A stretch of DNA of 64,000 nt from Ectopseudomonas mendocina (GCF_007049795.1 NZ_SCFY01000023.1:1-64000), one strand, 5' to 3'. Shown: positions 24,008 through 33,516, counted from the stretch's first letter. Numbers and translations are program-made. Notes: a model not told the origin generated them from the sequence alone.

Positions 24008-24132
24008 GAATGGGCTGCTAGGCACCCAGACGACGGGGCTGCATCCATGCAAGGCAGTTGTCTAAAACAAATACAGTGCCGGCTTTTCGCCAGCGGGACG
24101 TGTGGTCTCTCTGTACGTTTTTGTATCAGCGC

Positions 24133-25182
24133 TCAGGTGCCGTTCTTGAGCTTTCTGTGCAGGCGGCTGGTGTTGATCACATCCACCGCGCGGGCGCGCA
24201 GTTGGCCGCAGCCACCGTCGACATCCTGGCCAGCCGAGTTGCGCACTTTGGTCAGCACGCCACGGCTGTGCAGGTAGCGCACCATCTCGACGATGCGCTC
24301 GCCGTCGGGGCGCTGGTAGTCGTCGGCTTCCAGGCTGTTGTAGGGGATCAGGTTGAGCACGGCGAACTTGCCCTTGAACAGGCGCAGGATGTTATCCATT
24401 TCTTCCTGGCTGTCGTTGATGCCTTTGAGCAGCGTCCACTGATACTGAATCGGGTAGTCGATGGTGCGGGCATAGGCTTCGCCCAGCTCTACCAGCTCTT
24501 CAGGATCGATGCGCGGCGCCTTGGGCAGCAGGCGCTGGCGCAGTTCGGCATCAGTGGTGTGTAGCGACAGCGCCAGGGCAGGGCGCACGCGTTGCTTGGG
24601 CAGGCGCTCGAATACCCGCGGGTCGCCTACGGTGGAAAACACCAGGTTGCGCTGACCGATACCGCCCTCGGTGCCGAGCAGATCGATGGCCTCAAGCACG
24701 TTGTCGAGGTTGTGCGCCGGCTCGCCCATGCCCATGAACACCACTTTCTTCACTGGACGAAAGCGTCGACCCAGGGCGACCTGAGCGACCATCTCGGCGC
24801 TGCTGAGCTGGCGCAGCAGGCCGCTCTTGCCCGTCATGCAGAACACACAGGCCACGGCGCAGCCGACCTGGCTGGAGATGCACAGGCCATCGCGCGGCAG
24901 CAGTACGCTTTCCACCATCTGTTTATCCGCCAGCTCCACCAGCAAGCGGGCCGAGCCGTCGGCGCCAGGGTGTTCGGAACGCAGGCGGGCCAGTGCGTCC
25001 AGTTCGCTGGCGATAGCTGGCAGCCCTTCACGTACCGTCAGCGGCAGGAAGTTTTCGGTCTTCTGATGCTTGGTGCCGGTGTCCAACGGCTTGCCCTGCA
25101 GCCAGGCACGGGTAATCCGCCCGATATGCTGGGGTTTGGCGCCAAGGTCGGCGAGGCGTTGGTTGAGTTCGGTGAGCTGCAT
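24133..25182 (-). CDS. RlmN-family radical-SAM rRNA/tRNA methyltransferase
   Basis: A 349-residue radical-SAM enzyme of the RlmN/Cfr family, which methylates C2 (or C8) of an adenosine such as A2503 of 23S rRNA. The iron-sulfur cysteines are in CAVACVFC (C108, C112, C115), the VVFMGMGEPAHNLDNVL motif carries the GMGEP signature, and the product-binding cysteine is in QDVDGGCGQLRA near the end. Pseudomonas genomes carry a main rlmN elsewhere; this type, next to cysI/DUF5924/DUF1883 genes, is a second paralogue, so the exact target base is uncertain. Confidence 0.88.
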   Translation of the reverse strand: MQLTELNQRLADLGAKPQHIGRITRAWLQGKPLDTGTKHQKTENFLPLTVREGLPAIASELDALARLRSEHPGADGSARLLVELADKQMVESVLLPRDGLCISSQVGCAVACVFCMTGKSGLLRQLSSAEMVAQVALGRRFRPVKKVVFMGMGEPAHNLDNVLEAIDLLGTEGGIGQRNLVFSTVGDPRVFERLPKQRVRPALALSLHTTDAELRQRLLPKAPRIDPEELVELGEAYARTIDYPIQYQWTLLKGINDSQEEMDNILRLFKGKFAVLNLIPYNSLEADDYQRPDGERIVEMVRYLHSRGVLTKVRNSAGQDVDGGCGQLRARAVDVINTSRLHRKLKNGT

Positions 25183-25197
25183 GGGGCGCGCATGCTA

Positions 25198-26223
25198 TCA
25201 CTTGGCCGTGAGGGCGACCACGTCGAAGCGCAGCGTGCCGATCATCTGCCCGGCTTCGGTGACGACCCGCACCTGCCAGCGGCCTTCCGGCGAAGCGGGG
25301 AAGTTGAGTTTGTGCGTCCAGGCGCGATAGCCCTCCTTGCGCCCGCCGTTGATATCCAACGCAATGCGGTCGACTTCCTGACCGTTGTGCTGCCAGACGT
25401 GGTAGATGCGCTCGTTGAGGCCACGTGGAGCATTGATCGCGGTGTAGGCGTAGAGCCCATCATTGAGCAATTGCTCAGGGCTGATCTGCCGCAGGCTTTC
25501 GCCTGGCGTGCGCTGCGCGCCATCGAAGTGATCGCTGATCGCTACCTCAGTCAGCCACAGAGTTGCCGGCGGCACCCAGACTCGCGCCATCCAGCCGGCG
25601 CTGGCCATCGCCAGAGGCAGGGCAGCCAGCAACACAATGCGTCGCCAACCAGCGAACCCGATCAAGCCGGGCAAACTTGGTAGTGCCAGTACCGTGGCAA
25701 CCGCCAGGGCGATCCGGTAGCTCTGCGGAGTGCTGAGGTGAAAGATGATCGGCAGCGCGGTAAGCAGCACCGCGAACAGCGCCAGGCTGTGAAGGATCAG
25801 CAGCAGCCAGCGCCGCGGCGCCAGCCAGCGGTAATAGATCGGGTCGGTGATCGAGGCCAGTGCGGCGACCGCCAGTAGGCCGCTGAACAGCAACTGCCCG
25901 CTGTTCCAGGTGGTGGTGATGAAGAAGAACGGCAAGACGAAGAACAGACTTTCCTGGTGGATCATCTGCGTGCCGTAGCGCAGCAGCGGCAACGGTAGCT
26001 CGAAGCCGAAGCGCCGGGAAATGCGTTCGCGCAGCAGGTTCTCGAGAATCAGCCAGACCCAACTGACCAGCAATACCACGCCGAGCACCTTGGCCAGATG
26101 CGCCTGGCGGTCCACCAGAAGAAAACTGGCCACGCCCGAGCAGAAGCCGAACAGGGCGACCAGGCCTGGGTAACGGCGCAGCAGGGCGATCAGCGTGGGG
26201 ATGCGGTCGAGTACGACTTTCAT
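25198..26223 (-). CDS. DUF5924/DUF2914 membrane protein
   Basis: A 341-residue protein. The first 200 residues have about seven hydrophobic segments (SGVASFLLVDRQ, LLVSWVWLILENLLRER). The C-terminal part from about residue 235 is soluble and has the DUF2914 pattern (YAYTAINAPRGLNERIYHVWQHNG, RWQVRVVTEAGQMIGTLRF), a beta-sandwich probably in the periplasm. It is conserved in Pseudomonas next to the RlmN-like gene, which begins 15 bases further on. Function unknown; DUF2914 domains are otherwise found fused to envelope proteins. Confidence 0.8.
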   Translation of the reverse strand: MKVVLDRIPTLIALLRRYPGLVALFGFCSGVASFLLVDRQAHLAKVLGVVLLVSWVWLILENLLRERISRRFGFELPLPLLRYGTQMIHQESLFFVLPFFFITTTWNSGQLLFSGLLAVAALASITDPIYYRWLAPRRWLLLILHSLALFAVLLTALPIIFHLSTPQSYRIALAVATVLALPSLPGLIGFAGWRRIVLLAALPLAMASAGWMARVWVPPATLWLTEVAISDHFDGAQRTPGESLRQISPEQLLNDGLYAYTAINAPRGLNERIYHVWQHNGQEVDRIALDINGGRKEGYRAWTHKLNFPASPEGRWQVRVVTEAGQMIGTLRFDVVALTAK

Positions 26224-26362
26224 GGCAGTAGCAAATGGCAGTGTTGGGCGCGCATCCTAGGTAGCCCGAGCCTTGGCTGCAAGCGAGTCGTCAGCTGCGC
26301 TGGCGGTGCCGGGCTGCTTGCGGCACTATTGCGCCCCCGTTTCACCACCGAGTCCGAAAACG

Positions 26363-26656
26363 ATGAAATTCATCCATCAACGTGAGCATCTGGAAGAGGG
26401 CGATCTGGTGGTCATCCAGTGTTCGCAACCCTGCAACATCCGCCTGATGAACGATGCCAACTTTCGCGCCTTCAGAAACCGTGGTCGTCACAGTTATCAC
26501 GGCGGCGCCTTTATCAAGTTCCCAGCGAAGATCCGCGTGCCCTCCGGTGGTTTCTGGAACATCACGCTGGATACCGTCAGCCGTCGTGCGGTGAGCGTGA
26601 CGCGCAAGCCGCAAATGGAGTACAGCATCAAGATCGTCCGTCGCCCGGGCGCCTGA
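26363..26656 (+). CDS. DUF1883 small protein
   Basis: A 97-residue protein starting MKFIHQREHLEEGDLVVIQ, the usual DUF1883 N-terminus; an upstream frame extension has no ribosome site. It has the family pattern CNIRLMNDANFRAFRN followed by GRHSYHGGAFIKFPAKI, consistent with a compact beta-rich fold. In Bacteroides and others, DUF1883 occurs with TIR domains, but here it stands alone. It lies divergent from the DUF5924 gene. Function unknown. Confidence 0.85.
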   Translation: MKFIHQREHLEEGDLVVIQCSQPCNIRLMNDANFRAFRNRGRHSYHGGAFIKFPAKIRVPSGGFWNITLDTVSRRAVSVTRKPQMEYSIKIVRRPGA

Positions 26657-26760
26657 TACCGATGCGAACCTCATGTCAGGCGAGACGCTGAAGAAAAAGA
26701 CTAAACGCGGCCACGCCGGAAGAGGTCAGAGCTGATGAACCCACAAGAAGGAGAGTCAGC

Positions 26761-26847
26761 ATGCTGAAGTTTCTCGGAGGCACCGTCGGTATCATTTTCA
26801 TCATCGGCCTGATCGTGGTGGTGGGATTGCTCTCACTGATCTTCTAG
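26761..26847 (+). CDS. 28-residue membrane peptide
   Basis: ATG at 26761 follows AAGAAGGAG at an ideal distance. The product, MLKFLGGTVGIIFIIGLIVV plus eight more residues ending in LIF, is almost entirely one hydrophobic helix. A GC-rich hairpin follows nine bases after the stop. The layout resembles small membrane regulators or stress peptides. It is not long enough for usual gene finders. Could also be a type I toxin-like peptide, but there is no charged tail or obvious antisense RNA. Confidence 0.68.
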   Translation: MLKFLGGTVGIIFIIGLIVVVGLLSLIF

Positions 26848-26855
26848 GCAGTTGT

Positions 26856-26881
26856 CAGCCCCGCTGCGCGCAGCGGGGCTG
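26856..26881 (+). terminator. GC-rich hairpin between the small peptide gene and osmE
   Basis: Perfect 11-bp stem CAGCCCCGCTG / CAGCGGGGCTG with loop CGCG. The T run is weak, but the position between convergent genes fits a bidirectional terminator. Confidence 0.65.
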
Positions 26882-26888
26882 ATCGCAT

Positions 26889-27224
26889 TCAGAGCCGCTT
26901 GCGCAGGTTGCCCTGATGCTGTTCGCAGGTCATGAAGCCCTTGCTATCGACCCGGCCGTTGACGTCGAAGTCCACGTAATAGGGCTGCTCCAGGCCGTCG
27001 ACATTCAGCACATAGTTGTTGCAGGTGCCGCCTGTGACGCTATTGCGCACGTCCGAAGAGGGTGGCCCGCCGAGGGTGCGTACCTGCTCCTGAGTCATGC
27101 CATGGTCGACCTGCTTGACCAGTGGCTCATTACGAAAGGTCACGTAATCGGCTGGGTTCTCGATAGTCGAGCAACCGCTCATCACGGCTGCCACTGCCAG
27201 TAATGCAAGGCTGTGCTTGTACAT
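26889..27224 (-). CDS. osmE: Osmotically inducible lipoprotein OsmE
   Basis: A 111-residue lipoprotein. The signal peptide is MYKHSLALLAVAAVMSGC, with the lipobox cysteine at residue 18. The mature part has a SmpA/OmlA-like (BamE-type) fold: KQVDHGMTQEQVRTLGGPP and CNNYVLN near a typical cysteine. It should sit in the outer membrane or periplasm and is induced by salt in other bacteria. It lies between the small peptide gene and the metH terminator. Confidence 0.88.
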   Translation of the reverse strand: MYKHSLALLAVAAVMSGCSTIENPADYVTFRNEPLVKQVDHGMTQEQVRTLGGPPSSDVRNSVTGGTCNNYVLNVDGLEQPYYVDFDVNGRVDSKGFMTCEQHQGNLRKRL

Positions 27225-27345
27225 GTCATCGCTCCGTCGAACGAGCCAAAGTGGCTCGGTAAGTCTTGGAGCATTGATCGGGCTTGGGAGTTCGTGTTTT
27301 TTGACAATCGGCGCGAGTCGACTCGCGTTCGCTGCCGTATGAATG

Positions 27346-27373
27346 AAAAGAGCCCGCGATTGCGGGCTCTTTT
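27346..27373 (-). terminator. Terminator of metH
   Basis: A 12-bp stem AAAAGAGCCCGC / GCGGGCTCTTTT with loop GATT. It lies three bases beyond the metH stop and can work in both directions. Confidence 0.93.
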
Positions 27374-27376
27374 GCG

Positions 27377-30300
27377 TCAGTCGTCGTAGCCCAGGTTGGG
27401 CATCAACCAGCGTTCGCTGACGCTGATGTCCTGCGCCTTGCGTTCGCTGTAGCTTTCGATCTGATCCTTGTCGACCTTGCCCACGGCGAAGTACTGCGCT
27501 TCGGGGTGAGCGAAGTACCAGCCACTGACTGCTGCTGCCGGGAACATGGCGTAGTGTTCGGTGAGGAACACGCCGCTGCGGCCGGCCTTGTTGTAGTCCG
27601 CCTCGGGATCGAGCAGCTTGAACAGCGTGGCCTTCTCGGTGTGATCCGGGCAGGCCGGGTAGCCAGGGGCAGGGCGGATGCCCTTGTAGGCTTCCTTGAT
27701 CAGCTCCTCGTTACTCAGGTGCTCGTCCGGCTGATAGCCCCAGTGCTCTTTACGCACCTGTTCGTGCAGCCATTCGGCGCAGGCTTCGGCGAGGCGGTCG
27801 GCCAGCGCCTTGACCATGATCGCGTTGTAATCGTCGCCCTTGGCCTCGTAGGCCTTGGCAACTTCCTCGGCGCCGATGCCAGCGGTGGTGATAAAGCCGC
27901 CCACGTAGTCCGTCACGCCGCTGCTTTTCGGCGCAACGAAGTCGGCTAGGGACAGGTTCGGCTTGCCGTCCGGCTTGATGGTCTGCTGGCGCAAGTGGTG
28001 CAGGGTGGCGAGCTGTTCGCCGTTGTCGCCGTAAACCTCGATATCGTCGTCACGCACCTGATTGGCAGGCCAGAAGCCCAGCACCGCGCGGGCCTTGATC
28101 AGCTTCTCGTCGATCAGTTTTTTCAGCAGTTCCTGGGCATCGGCAAACAAGGTGGTGGCTGCTTCGCCGACCACTTCGTCGGTGAGAATGCGCGGGTATT
28201 TGCCAGCCAGATCCCAGGAGATGAAGAACGGCGTCCAATCGATGTATTCGGCCAGTACATTGAGGTCAATATCGTCGAGCACCTTGACGCCGGTGAAGCT
28301 CGGTTTCGGTGCGCTATAACCGGTCCAGTCGAACGTCGGCTTGTTGGCGACGGCGTTGTCGTAGCTCAAGCGCTCGGTGCGGGTCGCGCGGGCGGCGGTG
28401 CGCTCGCGAACCACCACGTACTCGTCGCGGGTCTTCTGCACGAAGTCGGCCTTGAGCTCCTTGGACAGCAACTGGGTGGCCACGCCCACGGCGCGCGAGG
28501 CGTCGGTGACGTAGACCACGGCATCGTTGCTGTATTGAGGGTCGATCTTCACCGCGGTGTGGGCCTTGGAGGTGGTCGCGCCGCCGATCATCAGGGGCAG
28601 GGTAAAGCCCTGGCGCTGCATTTCCTTGGCGACGTGGACCATCTCGTCCAGCGACGGAGTGATCAGCCCAGACAGGCCAATGATGTCGCACTTCTCGGCG
28701 ATGGCGGTCTGCAGGATTTTCTCCGCTGGCACCATCACGCCGAGGTCTACAATGTCGTAGCCGTTACAGCCCAGCACCACGCCGACGATGTTCTTGCCAA
28801 TGTCGTGCACGTCGCCTTTCACGGTGGCCATCAGGATCTTGCCCTTGGCTTCCGGCTTATCGCCTTTTTCGGCTTCGATGAACGGGATCAGGTGCGCAAC
28901 TGCTTGCTTCATCACCCGCGCAGATTTGACTACCTGGGGCAGGAACATCTTGCCCGAGCCAAACAGGTCGCCGACCACGTTCATGCCGCTCATCAGTGGC
29001 CCTTCGATAACCTCGATCGGCCGCGCGCACTGCTGGCGGCACTCCTCGGTGTCTTCGACGATAAAGGCGGTGATGCCTTTTACCAGCGCGTGCTCCAGAC
29101 GCTTGTCGACTGGCAGCGTGCGCCACTCTTCGTTCTCGACTTCCTTGGTCGCGCCGCCGCCACGGTAATTGTCGGCGATGGCCAGCAGGGCGTCGGTACC
29201 GCCTGGCGTGCGGTTGAGCACCACATCCTCGACGCGGTCGCGCAGCTCCTTGGGAATCTCGTCGTAGATTTCCAACTGGCCGGCGTTGACGATGCCCATG
29301 GTCAGGCCGTTCTGGATGGCGTAGTAGAGGAACACCGAATGGATCGCCTCGCGCACCGGGTTGTTGCCCCGGAACGAGAACGACACGTTGGACACGCCGC
29401 CTGAGCTCAAGGCGTAGGGCAGGTTGTCGCGAATGAAGGCGCAGGCTTCGATGAAGTCGACGGCGTAGTTGTTGTGTTCCTCGATGCCGGTGGCCACGGC
29501 GAAGATGTTCGGGTCGAAAATGATGTCTTCCGGCGGGAAGCCCACTTCATTGACCAGAATGTCGTAGCTGCGCTGGCAGATTTCCTTCTTGCGCGCGGCA
29601 GTGTCGGCCTGGCCGACCTCGTCGAAGGCCATCACCACCACGGCGGCGCCATAACGCTTGCAGAGCTTGGCGTGGTGCTTGAACTGCTCGACGCCTTCCT
29701 TCATGGAGATCGAGTTGACGATGCCCTTGCCCTGAATGCACTTCAGGCCCGCCTCGATCACTTCCCACTTGGAGGAGTCGATCATGATTGGCACGCGCGA
29801 GATGTCCGGCTCGCCGGCGATCAGGTTGAGGAAGCGAACCATGGCCGCCTTGGAATCGAGCATGCCCTCGTCCATGTTGATGTCGATCACCTGGGCGCCG
29901 GCTTCCACCTGCTGTAGGGCGACCTCCAGCGCTTCGGTGTAGTTTTCCTCGCGGATCAGGCGGGCGAACTTGGCCGAGCCGGTAATGTTGGTGCGTTCGC
30001 CGACGTTCACGAACAGCGACTTGCGGTCGATGGTGAACGGCTCCAGGCCCGACAGACGGCAGGCCTTGGGAATCTCTGGAATGGCGCGGGGCTGGTACTT
30101 GGCCACGGCTTCGGCAATCGCCTGGATATGCGCCGGGGTGGTGCCGCAGCAACCGCCGATGATGTTGAGAAAGCCGCTGGCGGCGAACTCTTCGACCACT
30201 GCGGCCATTTCGGCCGGGCTCTCGTCGTATTCACCGAAAGCGTTGGGCAGGCCGGCGTTGGGGTGGGCGGACACATGGGTGTCGGCCTTGTTCGACAACT

Positions 30301-31087
30301 CTTCCAGGTACGGGCGCAGATCTTTGGCGCCAAGCGCGCAGTTCAGGCCGACGGAGATAGGGTTGGCGTGGCGTACCGAGTTCCAGAACGCTTCGGTGGT
30401 CTGGCCAGACAGGGTGCGGCCAGAGGCATCGGTGATGGTGCCGGAGATCATGATCGGCAACTCGACGGCGTCTTCATCGAACACCTGCTGCACGGCGAAG
30501 ATCGCTGCCTTGGCGTTTAGGGTGTCGAAGATTGTTTCGATCAGGATCAGGTCGGCGCCGCCAGCGATCAGGCCGCGAGTGGCCTCGGTGTAGTTTTCCA
30601 CCAGTTCATCGAAGGTGACGTTGCGGTAGCCAGGATCGTTGACGTCCGGGGAGATCGAGCAGGTACGGCTGGTCGGGCCCAGGACGCCTGCGACGAAGCG
30701 TGGGCGATCCGGGGTTTCCAGGGTCTTGGCGTCGGCCACTTCACGGGCCACGCGGGCACCGGCCAGGTTCAGCTCATAGGCCAACGACTCCATGCCGTAA
30801 TCGGCCTGCGACACCTGGGTGGCGTTGAAGGTATTGGTTTCCAGAATGTCGGCGCCGGCATCCAGATAAGCCTTCTCGATGGCGGCAATGATCTGCGGCT
30901 GACTGAGCAGCAGCAGGTCGTTGTTGCCCTTGACGTCGCTCGGCCAGTCGGCAAAGCGCTCGCCACGGTAGTCGGCCTCTTCCAGCTTGTAGCTCTGGAT
31001 CATGGTGCCCATGCCGCCGTCGAGGATCAGGATGCGCTCCTTCAGGGCTTGCTGGAGGGCTTGGAGGCGGGCGCTGCGATCGGACAT
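27377..31087 (-). CDS. metH: Cobalamin-dependent methionine synthase
   Basis: A 1236-residue enzyme that moves a methyl group from methyltetrahydrofolate to homocysteine through cobalamin. The domain order is complete: homocysteine-binding (zinc cysteines in IIGGCCGTTPAHI), pterin-binding (NVGERTNITGSAKF), helical cap, B12-binding (DVHDIGKNIVGVVLGCNGYD with the cobalt-ligating histidine), and the SAM-binding reactivation domain (RPAPGYPACPDHTEK). The start MSDRSARLQALQQ matches the family; an upstream in-frame codon would add unconserved residues. It is monocistronic, with a MetR-like palindrome upstream. Confidence 0.97.
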   Translation of the reverse strand: MSDRSARLQALQQALKERILILDGGMGTMIQSYKLEEADYRGERFADWPSDVKGNNDLLLLSQPQIIAAIEKAYLDAGADILETNTFNATQVSQADYGMESLAYELNLAGARVAREVADAKTLETPDRPRFVAGVLGPTSRTCSISPDVNDPGYRNVTFDELVENYTEATRGLIAGGADLILIETIFDTLNAKAAIFAVQQVFDEDAVELPIMISGTITDASGRTLSGQTTEAFWNSVRHANPISVGLNCALGAKDLRPYLEELSNKADTHVSAHPNAGLPNAFGEYDESPAEMAAVVEEFAASGFLNIIGGCCGTTPAHIQAIAEAVAKYQPRAIPEIPKACRLSGLEPFTIDRKSLFVNVGERTNITGSAKFARLIREENYTEALEVALQQVEAGAQVIDINMDEGMLDSKAAMVRFLNLIAGEPDISRVPIMIDSSKWEVIEAGLKCIQGKGIVNSISMKEGVEQFKHHAKLCKRYGAAVVVMAFDEVGQADTAARKKEICQRSYDILVNEVGFPPEDIIFDPNIFAVATGIEEHNNYAVDFIEACAFIRDNLPYALSSGGVSNVSFSFRGNNPVREAIHSVFLYYAIQNGLTMGIVNAGQLEIYDEIPKELRDRVEDVVLNRTPGGTDALLAIADNYRGGGATKEVENEEWRTLPVDKRLEHALVKGITAFIVEDTEECRQQCARPIEVIEGPLMSGMNVVGDLFGSGKMFLPQVVKSARVMKQAVAHLIPFIEAEKGDKPEAKGKILMATVKGDVHDIGKNIVGVVLGCNGYDIVDLGVMVPAEKILQTAIAEKCDIIGLSGLITPSLDEMVHVAKEMQRQGFTLPLMIGGATTSKAHTAVKIDPQYSNDAVVYVTDASRAVGVATQLLSKELKADFVQKTRDEYVVVRERTAARATRTERLSYDNAVANKPTFDWTGYSAPKPSFTGVKVLDDIDLNVLAEYIDWTPFFISWDLAGKYPRILTDEVVGEAATTLFADAQELLKKLIDEKLIKARAVLGFWPANQVRDDDIEVYGDNGEQLATLHHLRQQTIKPDGKPNLSLADFVAPKSSGVTDYVGGFITTAGIGAEEVAKAYEAKGDDYNAIMVKALADRLAEACAEWLHEQVRKEHWGYQPDEHLSNEELIKEAYKGIRPAPGYPACPDHTEKATLFKLLDPEADYNKAGRSGVFLTEHYAMFPAAAVSGWYFAHPEAQYFAVGKVDKDQIESYSERKAQDISVSERWLMPNLGYDD

Positions 31088-31167
31088 GAGAACTACCTGA
31101 GCAAAGCGGAAACAAAGGTGCGCGATGATAGCAAAGCTGCAGGGTTTTGGAGCGTCAGCGGGCTTTC

Positions 31168-31184
31168 CATGAATTTCATTCATG
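31168..31184. promoter_or_regulatory. Candidate MetR binding site upstream of metH
   Basis: CATGAATTTCATTCATG is a palindrome that fits the MetR consensus TGAA-N5-TTCA exactly. It lies about 80 bases upstream of the metH start codon and 56 bases upstream of the cti start. MetR activates methionine synthase genes with homocysteine as co-effector. Binding is inferred from the motif and gene context. Confidence 0.55.
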
Positions 31185-31239
31185 TTGCTGGGCTCGCCGT
31201 CTCGTTAGAATTGCCAGCATTGCAATCAAGGACGTGGCC

Positions 31240-33516
31240 ATGCTCAAGCCCGCTGCTCTGTTTCTCCTTTCTTTCGCAGCCGGCCTGGCCCGCGCGGAAG
31301 CGATTTCCTATATCGATGATGTTCAGCCGATCCTCACCCACAAGTGCGTAGCCTGCCACACCTGCTACGACGCGCCCTGCCAGCTCAATCTCGGCAGTGG
31401 TGAAGGCATCCTGCGCGGTGCCAGCAAGCAACTGGTGTATGACGGTACGCGCAGCAAGGCACAAGCGACCACGCGCCTGTATCTGGACGAACAAGGCGAG
31501 GCAGCCTGGCGTAAACGCGATTTTCATTCGGTGCTCGATGGTGAGAAAGGACAGGCTGCACTGATCAAGCGCATGCTGGAACTGGCCCGCAGTCAGCCAT
31601 TGGAGCCTAACGCCAAGCTCCCAGACACGCTCGATATCGCCATCACCCGTAGCAATAGCTGCCCATTGCCGGGAGAGTTCGCCGTCTACGCGCAGAAGAA
31701 TCCCCATGGCGGCATGCCGTTCGCTGTGACGGGCCTGGACGATGACGAGTACGCCACCCTTGAACAGTGGCTGGCGCAGGGCGCAGCAGTCGCCGAGCAG
31801 CCCCTGAAGCCCAGCGCCATCGAGTTGCGCCAGGTCGAGCAGTGGGAGAACTTCCTCAACGCCCCGGGGGCCCGAGAGGATCTGGTTTCGCGCTGGTTGT
31901 ACGAGCACCTGTTCCTTGCCCACCTGCATTTCGAGGGCGGTGAGCCGGGGCATTTCTTCCAGATGGTGCGTTCGCGTACCCCCAGCGGCAAGCCTATCGA
32001 CCCCATCGCCACGCGCCGTCCCAATGATGATCCGGGCACCGAGTTCTATTACCGGCTATGGCCGATCCAGGGTGTGATCGTGCACAAGACGCACATCACC
32101 TATCCGCTGGGCGACGCCAAGCTGGCGCGGGTGAAGGAGATGTTCTTCGGTGAGGACTGGACGCTGGATGCTGTCCCCGGTTATGGCGCACAACGCCGCG
32201 CCAACCCCTTCGAAACCTTCGCCGCGATTCCGGCGCGCGCGCGCTATCAGTTCATGCTGGATAACGCCGAGTACTTCGTGCGCACCTTCATCCGCGGCCC
32301 TGTGTGCCGCGGGCAGATCGCTACTGACGTGATTCGCGACAACTTCTGGGCCGTGTTCCAGGCGCCGGAGCACGATCTCTACATCACCGATGCCGAGTAC
32401 CAGCGCGAGGCCACGCCGCTATTGGCCATGCCGGGTCAGTTCGATGATGTCGGCGATCTGCTGGGCCTTTGGCGCGACTACCGTAACAAGCGCAATGATT
32501 ACGAGGACCTGCGCAAGGATGCCTACGCCGACGCGCCTGCTGCCGATTGGGCGCATATCTGGAGCGGCAACGACAACGCGTTGCTGTCGATCTTCCGTCA
32601 ACACGACAGCGCTTCGGTACGCAAAGGCCTGCTCGGAGAGATTCCGCAAACCCTATGGTGGCTGGACTATCCGCTGCTGGAGCGCACCTACTACCAGTTG
32701 GTGGTCAATTTCGACGTGTTCGGCAACGTCTCGCACCAGGCGCAGACGCGGTTGTATTTCGATCTGATCCGCAATGGCGCCGAAGTGAACTTCCTGCGTC
32801 TGCTGCCGGCACGCTCGCGTGAGGCTTACCTGGATGACTGGTATCAGAACAGCGGCAAGTTGAAGATGCTGCTGGACTACACCTCGGTCGACCATCGTTC
32901 GCCGAGCGCCATTGGCCTGAGCGGCAATGATCCGAAGAAGCAGTTCGCCGAGCAGCTACTGCAGCGCTACGCCAAGCTCAATGCACGCCCTGACCCAATC
33001 AACCGCTGTACAGGTGCACATTGTTATCGCGAGGGTTTGCCCAAGGAGTTGCAACATGCCGAACAGTCGTTGGCGCGCCTGGCCAGTCGCCCGGCCGGTG
33101 GTTTGCGGGTGATCGATCAACTGCCGGAAGCGACCATGCTGCGGGTGGAACTGAGCGACGGCTCGCGTGAGATCTACAGCCTGCTGCGCAACCGTGCGCA
33201 CAGCAACGTGGCGTTCATGCTGGGAGAGGAGCTGCGTTATCAGCCACGCCTGGACACCCTGACCATCTACCCGGAAGTGCTCAGCAGCTACCCGAATTTC
33301 CTGTTCACGGTCAAAGCGAGTGAAGTGGATGCCTTCGTCAAGCAGATGGAAGGTGTCAGCGACGCAAAATCCTTCGAGCGTATCGTCGAGCGCTGGGGTG
33401 TGCGGCGTAGCCATCCGGAGTTCTGGCGCTATTTCCATGACCTGGCCGAGCACATCCGCGAAACCCAGCCGCTGGAGGCCGGGGTGCTGGACATGAATCG
33501 CTACCAGAACTTCTAG
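31240..33516 (+). CDS. cti: Periplasmic fatty acid cis/trans isomerase
   Basis: A 758-residue protein that changes cis-unsaturated acyl chains of membrane phospholipids to trans, a fast response to solvents and heat in Pseudomonas. It has a signal peptide (MLKPAALFLLSFAAGLARAEA) and the haem c motif CVACH (C36, C39, H40). The sequence VACHTCYDAPCQLNLGSGEG is characteristic of Cti. Length matches the P. putida enzyme. It is divergent from metH. The start lies after AAGGA; upstream in-frame codons lack a signal peptide. Confidence 0.95.
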   Translation: MLKPAALFLLSFAAGLARAEAISYIDDVQPILTHKCVACHTCYDAPCQLNLGSGEGILRGASKQLVYDGTRSKAQATTRLYLDEQGEAAWRKRDFHSVLDGEKGQAALIKRMLELARSQPLEPNAKLPDTLDIAITRSNSCPLPGEFAVYAQKNPHGGMPFAVTGLDDDEYATLEQWLAQGAAVAEQPLKPSAIELRQVEQWENFLNAPGAREDLVSRWLYEHLFLAHLHFEGGEPGHFFQMVRSRTPSGKPIDPIATRRPNDDPGTEFYYRLWPIQGVIVHKTHITYPLGDAKLARVKEMFFGEDWTLDAVPGYGAQRRANPFETFAAIPARARYQFMLDNAEYFVRTFIRGPVCRGQIATDVIRDNFWAVFQAPEHDLYITDAEYQREATPLLAMPGQFDDVGDLLGLWRDYRNKRNDYEDLRKDAYADAPAADWAHIWSGNDNALLSIFRQHDSASVRKGLLGEIPQTLWWLDYPLLERTYYQLVVNFDVFGNVSHQAQTRLYFDLIRNGAEVNFLRLLPARSREAYLDDWYQNSGKLKMLLDYTSVDHRSPSAIGLSGNDPKKQFAEQLLQRYAKLNARPDPINRCTGAHCYREGLPKELQHAEQSLARLASRPAGGLRVIDQLPEATMLRVELSDGSREIYSLLRNRAHSNVAFMLGEELRYQPRLDTLTIYPEVLSSYPNFLFTVKASEVDAFVKQMEGVSDAKSFERIVERWGVRRSHPEFWRYFHDLAEHIRETQPLEAGVLDMNRYQNF

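Noticed and set aside
27995..29404. Long plus-strand open frame antisense to metH
   Set aside because: Its composition follows the metH codon pattern in reverse, no domain is recognisable, and metH is complete on the other strand.
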